Assembly (NCBI GenBank): GCA_037176845.1 | Contig: JAYKXP010000179.1 | Span: forward strand, 1 to 64,000 | Length of the DNA stretch: 64,000 nucleotides | Source: Paramarasmius palmivorus | Lineage: Eukaryota; Basidiomycota; Agaricomycetes; Agaricales; Marasmiaceae | Direction of reading: 5' to 3' | Shown here: positions 12,159 through 23,080 of the stretch, in pieces | How the letters are laid out: each line of letters begins with the position of its first letter | How positions within the stretch are numbered: the first letter of the stretch is position 1 | Notes under the pieces: model-generated | Told to the model about the DNA's origin: nothing | What the model saw: only the letters and a program-made list of their open reading frames with translations | Databases searched by the model: none | Position numbers and translations under genes: made by a program

Positions 12159-12577
12159 AACTACATGTATTGATAGCTTATTGTATTTTTTCTTGATACC
12201 TACATGAATGATACCTAACTAGCTAAAACCACCCCTTGAACGTGTCTGGCCTCTTCGTGGCTCAAGGGATTAGTAGTCGCTTCGGCAGCGAAGCTAACAG
12301 ACACTTTTTCCTTCATTTAATTTAATTTTTTATTTATTTTCCCAGATTTTTACTATAACCCTAGCGTTTTTTGGGACTAGGGTTACATTGAGCGTCTAGT
12401 GGTCAACACTGTTGACCACTAGGCGCTCACCTTCCCAATTTGGGATTATATTTGTTTTGACGCGCTTTACGTGCCTCATTGATTCCCACGCCCCTGGGTA
12501 CAAATTCCTTCCTCCTTCTACCAACGTTTTCTTCCTCCATCCACCACCACCTCCCAGTATCCCTTCACATCTTTTCC
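12159..12577. other. Intergenic stretch with three consecutive hairpins
   Basis: No gene is visible. Three inverted repeats follow each other: GCTTCG/CGAAGC around 12279-12293, TAACCCTAG/CTAGGGTTA at 12356-12385, and a 19-bp-arm hairpin at 12390-12428 (GAGCGTCTAGTGGTCAACA against its complement, one mismatch, one-base loop). Between the first two is an AT-rich stretch. They may be terminators, the ends of small nested elements, or structural sites of the host transposon. Confidence 0.55.
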
Positions 12578-14579
12578 ATGGCTCCTAGAACCTCTAGCCG
12601 CTCACCTCGTCGTTCCTCTAGGTCAAGATCCCCACGTAGATCATCAGGATCCTCAAGTGACCGCAATCAGCGCTATCGTTCGCATGAGCGACGTAGCAGT
12701 GGAAGTGGAAGCGACAGATCCTCTCATTGAGACCGTGGTGAGTCTCATACTCGTCGTTCCAGCCCACCACCACCTTCTAGCACGCCAGATCGCCATCCAA
12801 CGGAAACAGAGGAAGAGAAGAAGGCACGGCTTGATTTCGAAAAGTGGGCGGCCAGTGCCTCTGCCGACTACATCAAGAGGAATAGTGTTAGTGAGGTACA
12901 GCGAGAGGCTGGAGGAAGCAGGAAGAGAGGACGAGGACGAGGAAAGGTCAACGTCTCTGGCCGGCTGCGAGCAGTGAAAAAGTCGTGAGTAATTACTTCT
13001 ATTGCAGCATATACCTACTAATTTGCTCTAGGTATATTGTCCTAAGCTTTGCCCAGGTAACTGGTGCATGGCTTACTCGTTTTCGTGGGATGGACGCAAG
13101 CTGTATCCCCATTCTCGTCGAAGTCGGACTCGGAAAAGTCCTACAAGGTGACGAACAGCCTCCAGACACCAACCAGGACGACGAAGATGCTACCACAGAA
13201 GAAACGGTGTCTGATATGTACGCATATACTCACTATTTTCATGGCTTCCAACTGATACTCTGTTTTTATCCAGGGATCCCGAGCGTACGGCTCTGTACGA
13301 AACGACTTACAAGTACCTGGTTGCAGAACAGCCAGGCACACATGAACGCTTACGCCAGTGTTCTCACTATGGCAACGACCCAGTCCTCAATCATATCATC
13401 AGCATGGTAAGTTTTTGTATTGATTCTGCTCCTTCGTTCACTTACTTGGGTATCCAGATGCGTGAAGGTTTTCGCCTCGCTCGCAAGGCCGATACCTCAA
13501 AGCTCAAGAAGTCGATCGTCTGGATCATCAAGGATAATCCCCAGATAACCTGGGATGATAGTGTCGTCTTTCCTTCGCTAGATGCTGACACGAAGATTGC
13601 ACGCGGACTTTTACACCCGTCCATTGCACCACTCATGTGCCCAGCGTCATTCATTCTACGCTTCAAGAGCGATGATGAAGATGTACGAGAAAAGTGAGTA
13701 TTAATTCTCTCCTTTGACACATACTAACACGTTCTTCAAGGGCGCTTGACGACTTGAAACGAGCTAAAGCTGTAACTCATTCAAGCTTGCCAGGTCTGTT
13801 ATACGACTACAGACTCTTTGACCCCACGGACATGTACCAGGGTCTTTTCCGCGGCTACACGCTCACCAGGGTACGTGAACGTTTAGTTCTGGCTTCTGAT
13901 ACTGATGGTGTTCATTATAGGCTTGGCGTAACCTTCACAAATCACCAGCGGCGACTATGAACTTGAACGATGCTTCTGAAGACAACGGAAACGCAGCTAT
14001 CGCAGGTGTAAAGTCCGTTACTCCTGAATCCATCGCTTACGTTGCTGTTCAGGTACAATACTATCTTTTATTGGGCTTGTTACTGACTGTCACGCTAGGT
14101 CTATTTTGCACTCAGCACTCAAACCACATGGAGGAGAACATGCGGCAAACTCGACCTGTACATTTTCTACCGCAACCTCATCAAGGTCTACGAAGCAGGC
14201 AAAGACTCGTGGAAAGAAGACCTACTCAATTTTTTCAACAAGTAAGCGCATACTCTATTTTTTTTTGGGATCGTAAACTAATAGACATTTGCAGGGAAGT
14301 TTTCAAGGATCAAGATGCGGCTGACGACGAGCCTGAGGAAGGTTCAGACATGGCAACGATCCTTGCGCAGGCCAAGGCATGCAAGGAAGCTGCTGCTGCT
14401 GCTGCTGCCACTGCCGCCCAATCCACTACTTAGGGTGGTACCCAGCAGGGTAGCGAGGGTACTCAGCAGGCAGGAGAAGGTGCACAGGCTGGCGAGGGTA
14501 CTCAGCAGGGTCAGGGTCAGGGTCACGAAGATGACAAGGATGATGATGATGATGAGGATGATGAGGATGATGGGGAGTA
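12578..14579 (+). pseudogene. Plavaka-associated second ORF, two in-frame stops
   Basis: This is the accessory protein that mushroom Plavaka-like elements encode beside the transposase; its function is unknown. The start ATG 12578 opens an SR-rich N-terminus (MAPRTSSRSPRRSSRS). A TGA at 12728 interrupts it, after which the same frame continues (DRGESHTRRSSPPPPSS) into a spliced body. Introns begin near 12986, 13217, 13408, 13694, 13870, 14055 and 14242. Family blocks include GLLYDYRLFDP, GLFRGYTLTRAW and VTPESIAYVAVQVYFALS. A TAG at 14431 falls in a Gln/Gly/Ala repeat, and the frame again continues to an acidic Asp/Glu tail ending at 14579. Both stops could derive from CGA and CAG by one C-to-T change each, so the gene looks recently inactivated. 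Confidence 0.7.
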
Positions 14580-14739
14580 GTCGTAGGTGTTTTGCTGTAT
14601 GTCTTTCTGCTTTCGGACTTTGCTCTCGTGTTGCTTGCTTGTCATTTGTACTTTTAATGTAATATGTATGATACATGGATTGTAGAACAGCCAATGGATA
14701 CGTGATATGACTGCTTTATCTAGTGGTGACCGACGCTGA

Positions 14740-15240
14740 TTTGGCTTGGCTGATAAGAGAAAGAAATAACATGCGCAACTTGGTATGCTTACCTATAGTA
14801 GGTGATAATGCCCCTGACGGGCGAGGACAAGATATGACGGATGGTACTCTTATAACAGGCGTCTCCTCAAGGTATCTAGCTATTCCTCAAGTTAATAGTG
14901 CTAATTGGTATGCACATGTTATGAAAGGTTATCAGAGTTATGACAGCGATAACTCGTTATAACTGGGTTAACTAGGCTCTACTCCAATAGCTTGGTATAC
15001 TGAACTGTGGACGCTATACCCAGGTTATTTCCCCCATTTAACGGTGAGTATCTTCTGTTATTTGTTATACCTACACTAACTCGACACTACCTACTCTACT
15101 AGGTATAACATTCATACTTGGTCATCGCAGCATCTAACTCATTATGATAAACCTGTAACCCGTCGTGATAACCAGGTAACTAGCTGTACCTGATTAAAAG
15201 GTTCACGACGGTTAACGGGGTGTCATTACGAGTAATAAAG
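14740..15240. repeat. Right subterminal repeat array of the transposon
   Basis: GTTAT-type words cluster again: GGTTATCAGAGTTATGACAG at 14928, GATAACTCGTTATAACTGGG at 14949, AACCAGGTAACTAGC at 15171 and ACGGTTAACGGGG at 15208. They resemble the array at 9130-9425 but are more spread out. Confidence 0.55.
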
Positions 15241-15249
15241 CAACCCACC

Positions 15250-15829
15250 TCCATGATCACCCCCATATCCGGGTATCCCAGATATTGGGAGGTCATTCCA
15301 GGTAAGGTAGGTCATATCCGGGGTATGACCACCTGCCTATTTGTGTGATGCTCACCCGCTCAGCTTATCATCGATATCGATAGGGCTTCGGGCTCACTAG
15401 CTTGTCATCAAGTGAATTGTGCTCACCCCCACACGTACGGCTTCACGCACGAGCCAGGGATTCAGCTTTCAATGTCGACATTCTCGCGGTGGATTTCGCG
15501 TCGAACGCCGGTGCTGTCTGTTGACATTGCTCATTATCGGTGGTTCTCCACGCTTCGTGCCTTAGGTCTCAACATGTCGATACATCAATTACGGCGGAGA
15601 GACGAGAACTTCCTCCTTTCACGCCCATGTCTTGATCAGCAAACCAGCACCGTATCGGTTCACTCGCTGTGGTTCTCTTCACGGGTATACAGTATATTGG
15701 GAGAGTATCAGGATGGGAGGTAGATTGGGGACAGTAACCAAACATTTAGAAGGACGTGCCGCTACATGCTTCAACTTGTACACGATGATAATTCACTTGA
15801 GATGAATTTGCGCATCCTCAAGGAACTAA
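15250..15829. other. Unassigned spacer between transposon and family-2 unit U3
   Basis: A pair of similar words, CATATCCGGGTATCCC at 15269 and GGTCATATCCGGGGTATGACC at 15311, may belong to the transposon edge. A 103-codon open frame at 15412-15723 has no recognisable motif and no matching copy in the window, so I do not call it a gene. Confidence 0.4.
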
Positions 15830-17695
15830 GCGGTATGTCGCAATCCTTCTAAAGATATCTTTACCTTTCGCTGAAGCCTTGGATTAGCGTAAGATTCAGT
15901 ACAAGTCAGATAGATTGCTGTAGTAAAAGATTGAGGTACCAGGTTAGTCGGAAAGTAAGCATACTTCAGCCTCATGCTAAGCCCCTTCCCTAGAACTACA
16001 TCCATCCTCGAGCCTGTCAATTCACTGCCGAACGACAGCTCGAGCCGGCCAAATGAAGCTTCTTTATCATCGCTCCTCAGTACCCCTCATATGCGCTGCC
16101 GTCTTCGTGGAATCTAGGCTCAGGTTTGAGCTTCTGATTACCGCTCGCGATGTATGGATCAAAGCTGCATGGCACGATACTCTCGGACATCGTATCGGAC
16201 GCTCTATCTTCGAATGTACCAGCCAACCAAAAAAAAAATGACCTAGAGCGTTGTAGATGCACCTTTTCGTCGTCATTCACCCAGCGAAATCACACTCTAG
16301 GCAACAAAAGAGGCCGGGATGTCGAGGTCGGAGCCATGACGCGTAGTTTTGCACTGGGAGATGAGTTGAGAGAGCTACCAGTGATGTAGGAGATACACGT
16401 GCCTATTGCAACGTCGGAAAAGATGCGGGCATGTTGGATCGCGATCCTTGAGGGAGCACGGTTGGGTGAGGAAGGTGGTGGTAGTGGTAAAGGCGGAAGA
16501 GTGTTTGGCCCCTCACCCTAAAACGGTACGTTTGGCCGCTACACGTTCGTGGTTTTGGGGCTCTAACACTACCAAGGCCATGACACCACCATTCAACCTT
16601 CACTGAAGTCGCGTTATTCACATGAGATCGATTTGGAGAATGACTAGCTTCTACACGCCGATGCCTGTTCGAAGAATCAACATTCCGAGTCATCCCTTCG
16701 CTATTCTGACTGTGTTGTGAGCAGGGATTTGGAGTTATTATCCTGCGGCCTAGGCCTGGCTCGCTCTCAGTCGTTCTCGGATCCGGAGCATGCTTCACAA
16801 CACCCCAGACACCAAGATCTCATTGCAGTAAAAGTAATCGCTTCTTCCAGCGGACACGACGTCGAAGCGGCGTCTTTGCAAGGTGGCTTCGGGAAGTTCT
16901 TTGAAGTTCTCTTCGCCTTCCTCGCTTCCGCCGCTGTTCCTATCTTCAAAAGAAGGTACAAGTCTGGTTGAATTCCTGATATTGGCAGAGGCGACCTAAT
17001 TCGGGCTTCTATTCGCCTCAAAGTTGCTCCCAAGTTCCTGGACATGGTTCAGTGAGGTATGTACACGGTTCGAGGTATTGATTGATGACTGACTCGGGCT
17101 TAGAACTTGAAGCTTCTTTGAAGAGATTGTAGTTTTTCTTTCCGAAGCTAGCTCGACGAAGGACGATCAAACATTGGATTGTGGGAGATCTGGGCTGTAT
17201 ATGCCTTTTCCTTGGGCTATAGACACGAAATGCAGTATCGTTTGTTTTGAGGTTCTGTGGTCATACAAAGGTGGGTTCAGCTGTTTTCTGCATGTCATTC
17301 TTGGATCTAACATACCTCTTAGTAACTCGATAATGACGATTCCAGGATACACGTCAAGATAGAATCATCCGAGGTATGACTACGATAATGATTGTCGGTC
17401 TATGTGCTACTTCCCGCGCTTTTCATCGTCACTCATTGCTCTTCCTAGGCAACTATGAGCCCAAACCGCCGTCTAACCACATTCTCAAACGCGCTCCCTG
17501 CAAAATGACCACCTCATTCAACTATGTATGTCTGTCTATTCGCGGTACTATAACGGTACGTCCAACACTTCTACATGTATCTTTCCTGGATCTAATGTAC
17601 ACTCTAGAGTAACTCAGCAAGTTCCACACCAAGTTAGAACTGTTCGAGGCATGAGCCAGGATTTCGGTATGTACCTTACTCTCACCGTTTTTTTG
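15830..17695 (+). repeat. Family-2 unit U3, left part
   Basis: The S arm reads on the minus strand from about 16480 to 15850, with the shared stretch CCAGTGCAAAACTACGCGTC near 16365 (complement). The centre near 16490 is decayed. The plus-strand R arm (17170-17695) is interrupted at ACTCTCACCGTTTTTTT by the inverted-repeat element starting at 17696 and resumes at 20384. Between 16500 and 17170 I see no clear gene. Confidence 0.5.
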
Positions 17696-18056
17696 CACCT
17701 ATGTGTCCCACGGAACACCATCAATTGATGGGCAGCTACTGCACGTAGCTGGCCATCAATTAATGGCATTTTTCTCTGATAGTGCCCACCCGCGGAAAGC
17801 GCCGCGGGTTACCTCGAATAATTCATGGCGAAAGCAGTCCAAGTTCGACTTTGGCTGAGCTCCCCTTCGTTAGCGCCCACTCACGGCGTCTCGAGTGAGT
17901 CAGGTAGTTCACGGCATCCCTTGGCGGAGGTCTGTCATCGTTTACAGCTCCGAGCCGTGGGATACCTCAATACCCTCTGCCCTTCCCATCAACGTTACCA
18001 CCTGAACGCGCGTTTTCCCCCGCCCACTTCCATTTCTGGGCTCTTCGCCGACGTTT
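17696..18056 (+). repeat. Left terminal inverted repeat with nested palindromes
   Basis: It pairs with 20024-20383. Near the tip lie CCATCAATTGATGG (17718-17731, perfect palindrome), a hairpin CAGCTAC/GTAGCTG (17733-17751), CCATCAATTAATGG (17753-17766) and a GC hairpin CCCGCGG/CCGCGGG (17789-17808). A 78-codon frame inside the arm is open in both arms only because the arms are near-identical. Confidence 0.85.
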
Positions 18057-20023
18057 ATTAGGTGTAAGTTCATTATGTATGACCATCTCTGAACCGACGC
18101 AATGGTGAACTACTCCTCAGTAGGTATCGTTATCTTTGCGCAATGTACTTTCTGAATGTGGCTGGAGAATAAGAAGTTAGGGCGAAGAAATTTATGATGA
18201 ACTTATCTGACTTTCTATATTTGGTAGGCAACCCGGTCGATACTTCCTCAATGCAGCAACGTCCAATGTCTTTGTAGCAATGAATGCTATCCTGTATTTT
18301 ATTGTTGGTTTTCGAAAATGAAGGTAATGGAATTATCTCAAAGATTGATCTTCAAGTTTGTGTAAAGCAACGATAGTCAAACACCACCATAAGGTCGGAG
18401 ATAAGTCCGAAAAAGGTAATATCTCCGGATGAGCGCTACAAAAGTGCATGGCCAAAACCCCTCACACGTAGCATGAAATATGGTCAAAAAACGGAGTACC
18501 GCATCGTAGCATCTATACTAGTTGTTTATGCAAATTTGAAGCGGTAAGAACTTCAACTCAACGATAGAGAGGTATTGTATTGAAACTCACCACCCTCTTC
18601 ACTCCAAGTACATACCAGTCCATCCACTCAATAGATTGCCTTGGACATAATTTTACAGACATATAATACTAGCATAGAGAAGTTCCGATTGGTCCGAGAC
18701 CACCGGATCAAGAGTATCTTGCATACGAGCGATATGTTAGAAACTCACCGCGCGGTCAGTTCTGCCATATTACTGGAGCTAATTCTGTCATATCGACGTA
18801 GAAACACATTCATCAGTCAGATTAAACACCAAGGAACATATATACGATGGTTTTGAGGGAAGAGGAAGGAGTGGATGAGACAATAATCAACATGGTGGTA
18901 ATGCCGGTTCTGATTGCTACTGCCAGTAGTGATCAGAGACCACTTTCATGACATCCACATTCAAAAAAATTCACCATCAACCTCCTGCTCATAATGGATT
19001 CTGAGATGCTCAGTAATGATTCTGGCCGGCTCACAAAGCTTGGATAGTGAGGTTCACGCGCAGAAAAGCAGTAACAATGCTGCCGAAGACTATGTCGGCG
19101 TTGAGTTGGCGAACAACTTTGAAGTTGAATTGAACAGGATCAAATCATCTTTTAAACATTCTCTCTGCTTCTGATTCAAATCAATGCTATTTGTTATGGA
19201 ATGAGTGTATATACATTATGATATGTAAACCTAATATGACAACGTGAAGCTACGCCTCCAGAATTTTATGAGATCTTAACAACGAAACTAACCGCTTCAT
19301 CAGAAGGTATCGGATGGCGTTCTGATAGCGTCGGCGGGACTCTAACTTCAGGCAAGTCTTCAACTCTATCTGATAGTGCTTGATGAACTATTTGTGAGTT
19401 GGAAATCGTCAGATGGCGAAGAAAAACCTACTGGGAAAATCATGCGGCAAACATGATCTAAACATTGATGGCTGGAATAGTGGTACTGAAGGAGACGAAG
19501 GTTTCTATCCCAAGGGGTAAGAGGTGTAGTTCGACCTCTATAACAGAACGCGGCAGCCTGAGTGATAAAGATGATCCAAAAGACCTCGTTCGCAATCTTC
19601 GTGTAGCACCCAAGCCATTGCTCTATCCCTCTGCCTTGTCCTCTACATCTGTTCCCACAGCACCAAACACCTTGCCGACACCTTAGAATCGTACCTTCGA
19701 ACATGGGTCCACACTTCAAGCTTCCAGTCCGGGCCTAGCTTCCGCGTCTCCAGTCTCCACAGCTGATGAATGGTACGTCGTTGCTGTCGTGGTCGTAGTT
19801 ATCATGGTCGTAGTTGTCATCGAGGAACAAGCAGAGCTGAGAGCAAAGAAGGGATAAAAGGCTGGTGGATCTGGACAGCTCATAGTTGGGGACATTCTAT
19901 CATTCATTGTACATCCTGGTAGAGGTCGTACCTCTCATCACTTCTAGAGAATTAATAAATTAATAATAGAGTGAGAGAGCTTGAAATAGCAAGAAGTGAC
20001 AGACCTACACTGTTCTGAATGTC
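18057..20023. other. Interior of the inverted-repeat element, no gene seen
   Basis: It is AT-richer than its surroundings, with only short open frames (at most about 117 codons, 19719-19366 minus) and no conserved motif. I see neither splice-consistent exons nor a transposase signature. Confidence 0.6.
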
Positions 20024-20383
20024 GTTTAGCTTGAACGTCGGCGAAGGGACCATAACGGGAAGTGGGCGAGGGAAAACGCGCGTTCAGGTGGTAACGTTGA
20101 TGGGAAGGGCAGAGGGTATTGAGGTATCCCACGGCTCGGAGCTGTAAACGATGACAGACCTCCGCCAAGGGATGCCGTGAACTACCTGACTCACTCGAGA
20201 CGCCGTGAGTGGGCGCTAACGAAGGGGAGCTCAGCCAAAGTCGAACTTGGACTGCTTTCGCCATGAATTATTCGAGGTAACCCGCGGCGCTTTCCGCGGG
20301 TGGGCACTATCAGAGAAAAATGCCATTAATTGATGGCCAGCTACGTGCAGTAGCTGCCCATCAATTGATGGCGTTCCGTGGGA
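20024..20383 (-). repeat. Right terminal inverted repeat
   Basis: It is the reverse complement of 17696-18056 with few mismatches and carries the same palindromes, including CCATCAATTGATGG at 20358-20371. The 7-bp duplication TTTTTTG follows directly. Confidence 0.85.
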
Positions 20384-21420
20384 CACATAGGTGTTTTTTG
20401 CTGTCGCTCATAGCTTCTCTTACCAAGTACGAGCCAAAAAAAAAAATAAATGCCGCCTCCTAGGGTGTATCATCCTTCATCGGCATGGCTCACCCAACAC
20501 CCTTCTATTGCTGCTAAACGTTAAACTCTCGACAAGCCTCAAGGGTTCGATACATATCGTTTATCTCGAACTTTCTGGACAGGACAGTAGCTTTTGCCTA
20601 GGTTCCAGCACGCCTACGATCTAGCAAATAGACGACAATCCCCTTCGTCTCCTTTGTGGCTCCTGGGTATTGTGTTTAGTCCGTGGAGGACAGCGTATCG
20701 GGTACAGGTGGTGAAGAGTATGCCGAAGGTTAGAAAGGAACCTGAAACCCTTTGGGATGGCGTCGAACTTCGTGGCTGGTAGCGGTTCGTTGACGTTAGC
20801 GAATCGATATCCTCGCTGGTATGTCTTGGATCTACACATACTTAAATAACGCTTCGCCCCGCTGATACTTGTGTTTAGCACTAGGTTACTATCTGATTCG
20901 ATAAGGCGCTGTACAGTACCTACCAACAAACGTGTTGATGGTTCAAACTCCAGGGCTTGGCTATGAGGCTGAGCAGAGATGAATGTCCGCAAGAAGAGCT
21001 GAAGATGCGCAAGCTTTCGACACGGTTACTGGTGCGTCCGCTCGGCGCTCCTCTCGTTACAGCTCTTTCCTCACTAATATCTCGCTGTCCCAAGTAGCGC
21101 AGCATCCAATATCATGGGTTGGATTGGAAGGTAAAGGCGAGCATAGCTGAAGTCTGTGACTATGCGCACAGATGCTGATGGAGTACGAGCTATGGTACTC
21201 AACCAGGTGGTGTAGCAAGGCAGCAACGAGAAGTGAAGGAGCGTTGATCGTAAACATTCTCCGCAGCTCGAAGGAATCGCACTCGAGAGTTCAGTAGCAG
21301 AAAACCAAGTCTGTAATTGTGGGTGCTAGCGTGAATGACAGGGATCTCGAGTACTATCAATGACGCGAAGGATTTAATACTGAAGCTCAAGTTTATCCCT
21401 GAATTTGGTATCAACGTAGG
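20384..21420 (+). repeat. Family-2 unit U3, continuation with P segment
   Basis: The R arm resumes at CTGTCGCTCATAGCTTCTC. From about 20600 a further segment (P) matches 41436-40500 on the minus strand closely; for example GTGCTAGCGTGAATGACAGG occurs at 21324 and, inverted, near 40590. Coding-like phrases are VQVVKSMPKVRKEPETLW (20708) and, in the sister copy, LNFVAGSASLMLANQYPHW. Stops interrupt the frame, so this is a decayed gene 3' part. Confidence 0.55.
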
Positions 21421-23080
21421 GAATACAGGTATAAGACGTAGAGCGTACCTTTACTTAGTTATGTATTGTAGTCCCCTTCACAGAGAACCTCTCAATGTAG
21501 CTTGATCTTGAAAGTTGATATCGTTAGAACCTTGAGCCGTAAACCTCAAGCGTAATCGGAGGTAGACCTGAAGCAATGGGATATCGACCTTGAAACGAAT
21601 ACGAATTGGAACCCAGAGAGCCTATCGAGTACTTGACAATTAACCAAGACCTATAGATACGGGGAGAGGATCAGAAACGCGTTCAAGAAGCGTCGGGAAC
21701 GTACATTTCCTCATCGACATGGGGTGTTGAGTGTGTTTTACCCTGAGGGATAGATCAACCATACTGCTAGGAATGTCAAAGTATGTAGACGTACCTGTAC
21801 TAAACGTGCATGGAAGGCTAGAGGTCTTTGAGAAGGAAGGTGACATGGTGGTCAAAGCGAAACCGTTCGCCGCGGCGCTTGGCTTTCCTCCAAACCATCA
21901 CCTCCTTCAACGCGTTCAGGTGTGTTCAACGATTCCCTGCGCCCTGTTTTTGATCTCATACCTTCCAATAGCTCAACAAAATCAACCCTAAGTATCACCC
22001 GAGGCGTTACACGATTTTTGGACTTTGGTATGTACGGTACTCTTCTGTCTACGATTTTCACTGTCGCTCATTGTTCCTCCTACGCAAGCAGCTCCCAATT
22101 CATCATATACACCCCCCAAAATATATTCCGCTGCAGCTCCGACCCAGTAACACCCATTCACCCTCACAGACACGCGTCCAACCCATGAACAGACACATTG
22201 TCGCCAACACCAGGATGATTGCCTTTTGCACTCGAAATGAGCCTGCTATATCCTCTACGATTACTGGACCAAGATCTTACACGTCTGAGGAATCTGTGTT
22301 CCACCGGAAGGCAGCCTTTACACGACTTCCTCGACCTCGTCCCTCGCGCATCCCATCAAATCGTCCAACCTATCCTGCTATCCCCTTGGGTTATTGTGCC
22401 CCACCCAACCGAGCCAGGAATGAGTTCCTTGCCGACGAAGAGCGGGTAGCAAGGCAAAACAACCGTCAGGGAAGGATACTGGTCTTACGCTAATGCCCAA
22501 TGTGTGTACCTTTTTTTTACTCTTTTTCCGCCCGTTTTGCTGACCTTCGCACCTGTAGCCTCCTTTCAAACCGATACCCGCGAAGTTTTCGGGTCCTCAC
22601 CATCCGAATATCCCCCTGCTTCATCGATTCGGCACCCAAAAAGAGCACTGGGGATGTCTACCTACCTGAACTACAACCCGACAACCCTTCAACCCATATT
22701 CCTCACCCTAAACACCTAGCGCGCTGGGTATTCCTTCAAAGTCGTCCTACCAAGAAGCGATGCGGGTGTAGACGATGTCTCGGTGTCGATACACCCGCCG
22801 CTGAACCTTGCCCCCATATTACCCCCAATCCCGAAACTGGGTGTTCTTCGGGTTTGGGTTTGTTACGGTGTATGATTGGGACGTTGGCCGTAGATGATGT
22901 GGGTGTTGGTGGGTGTGGGGGTATGGATTGGGATGGGGGTGAAGAGATAGCGTGGGCGTAAAGGGGAGAAGATGAATTCGAGGGAGTGAGCGTACACCCG
23001 CACCACCTGTTCTGCGCCACGTACACGGACGTCAGCTGTGGCCTAAACTGGGGGTGTAGCGAGGAGGAAGGAGGAGTGGG
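21421..23080 (+). repeat. Family-2 unit U4
   Basis: The centre GCCGCGGCGCTTGGCTTTCC at 21869-21888 is flanked by a minus-strand S arm (21860-21640) and a plus-strand R arm (21890-23080). The R arm has the usual cue GTACGGTACTCTTCTG near 22033. The S-arm stretch pairs inverted with 40117-40330. No intact gene is seen. Confidence 0.5.

Larger units (their letters stand above)
9130..15250. mobile_element. Degraded Plavaka/CACTA-like DNA transposon
   Basis: The block carries a transposase C-terminal remnant (minus strand), a second transposon ORF (plus strand), and arrays of short GTTAT-type repeats only at its two ends. That arrangement is typical of CACTA-superfamily elements, where subterminal repeats bind the transposase. 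CACTAGTTAACAAAAG at 9134 could be the left terminus, but I could not find a matching right terminus or a target duplication, so the right border (about 15240) is approximate. The N-terminal and catalytic part of the transposase is missing and its place is taken by an unrelated ORF, so the copy cannot be autonomous. Confidence 0.7.
17696..20383. mobile_element. 2.7-kb element with 360-bp terminal inverted repeats, non-autonomous
   Basis: The ends are CACCTATGTGTCCCACGGAA and its exact complement. They are flanked by a direct 7-bp repeat, TTTTTTG, at 17689-17695 and 20384-20390. Removing the element and one TTTTTTG gives ACTCTCACCGTTTTTTTGCTGTCGCTCATAG (quoted in two parts: ACTCTCACCGTTTTTTTG, CTGTCGCTCATAG), which matches the uninterrupted R-arm sequence at 22059-22075, and the complement of 39845-39870 and 50510-50535. 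The interior has no transposase-like ORF, so it must have been mobilised in trans. The superfamily is undetermined; 7-8 bp duplications would allow hAT or Mutator-like origins. Confidence 0.85.

Noticed and set aside
12356..12385. TAACCCTAG / CTAGGGTTA as internal telomere repeat
   Set aside because: Only a single TTAGGG-like unit is present on each side of a hairpin; there is no tandem array.
17825..18061. Two near-identical 78-106 codon frames (17825-18061 plus and 20264-19944 minus) as a duplicated gene
   Set aside because: They lie entirely inside the terminal inverted repeats, so their similarity is explained by the arms.
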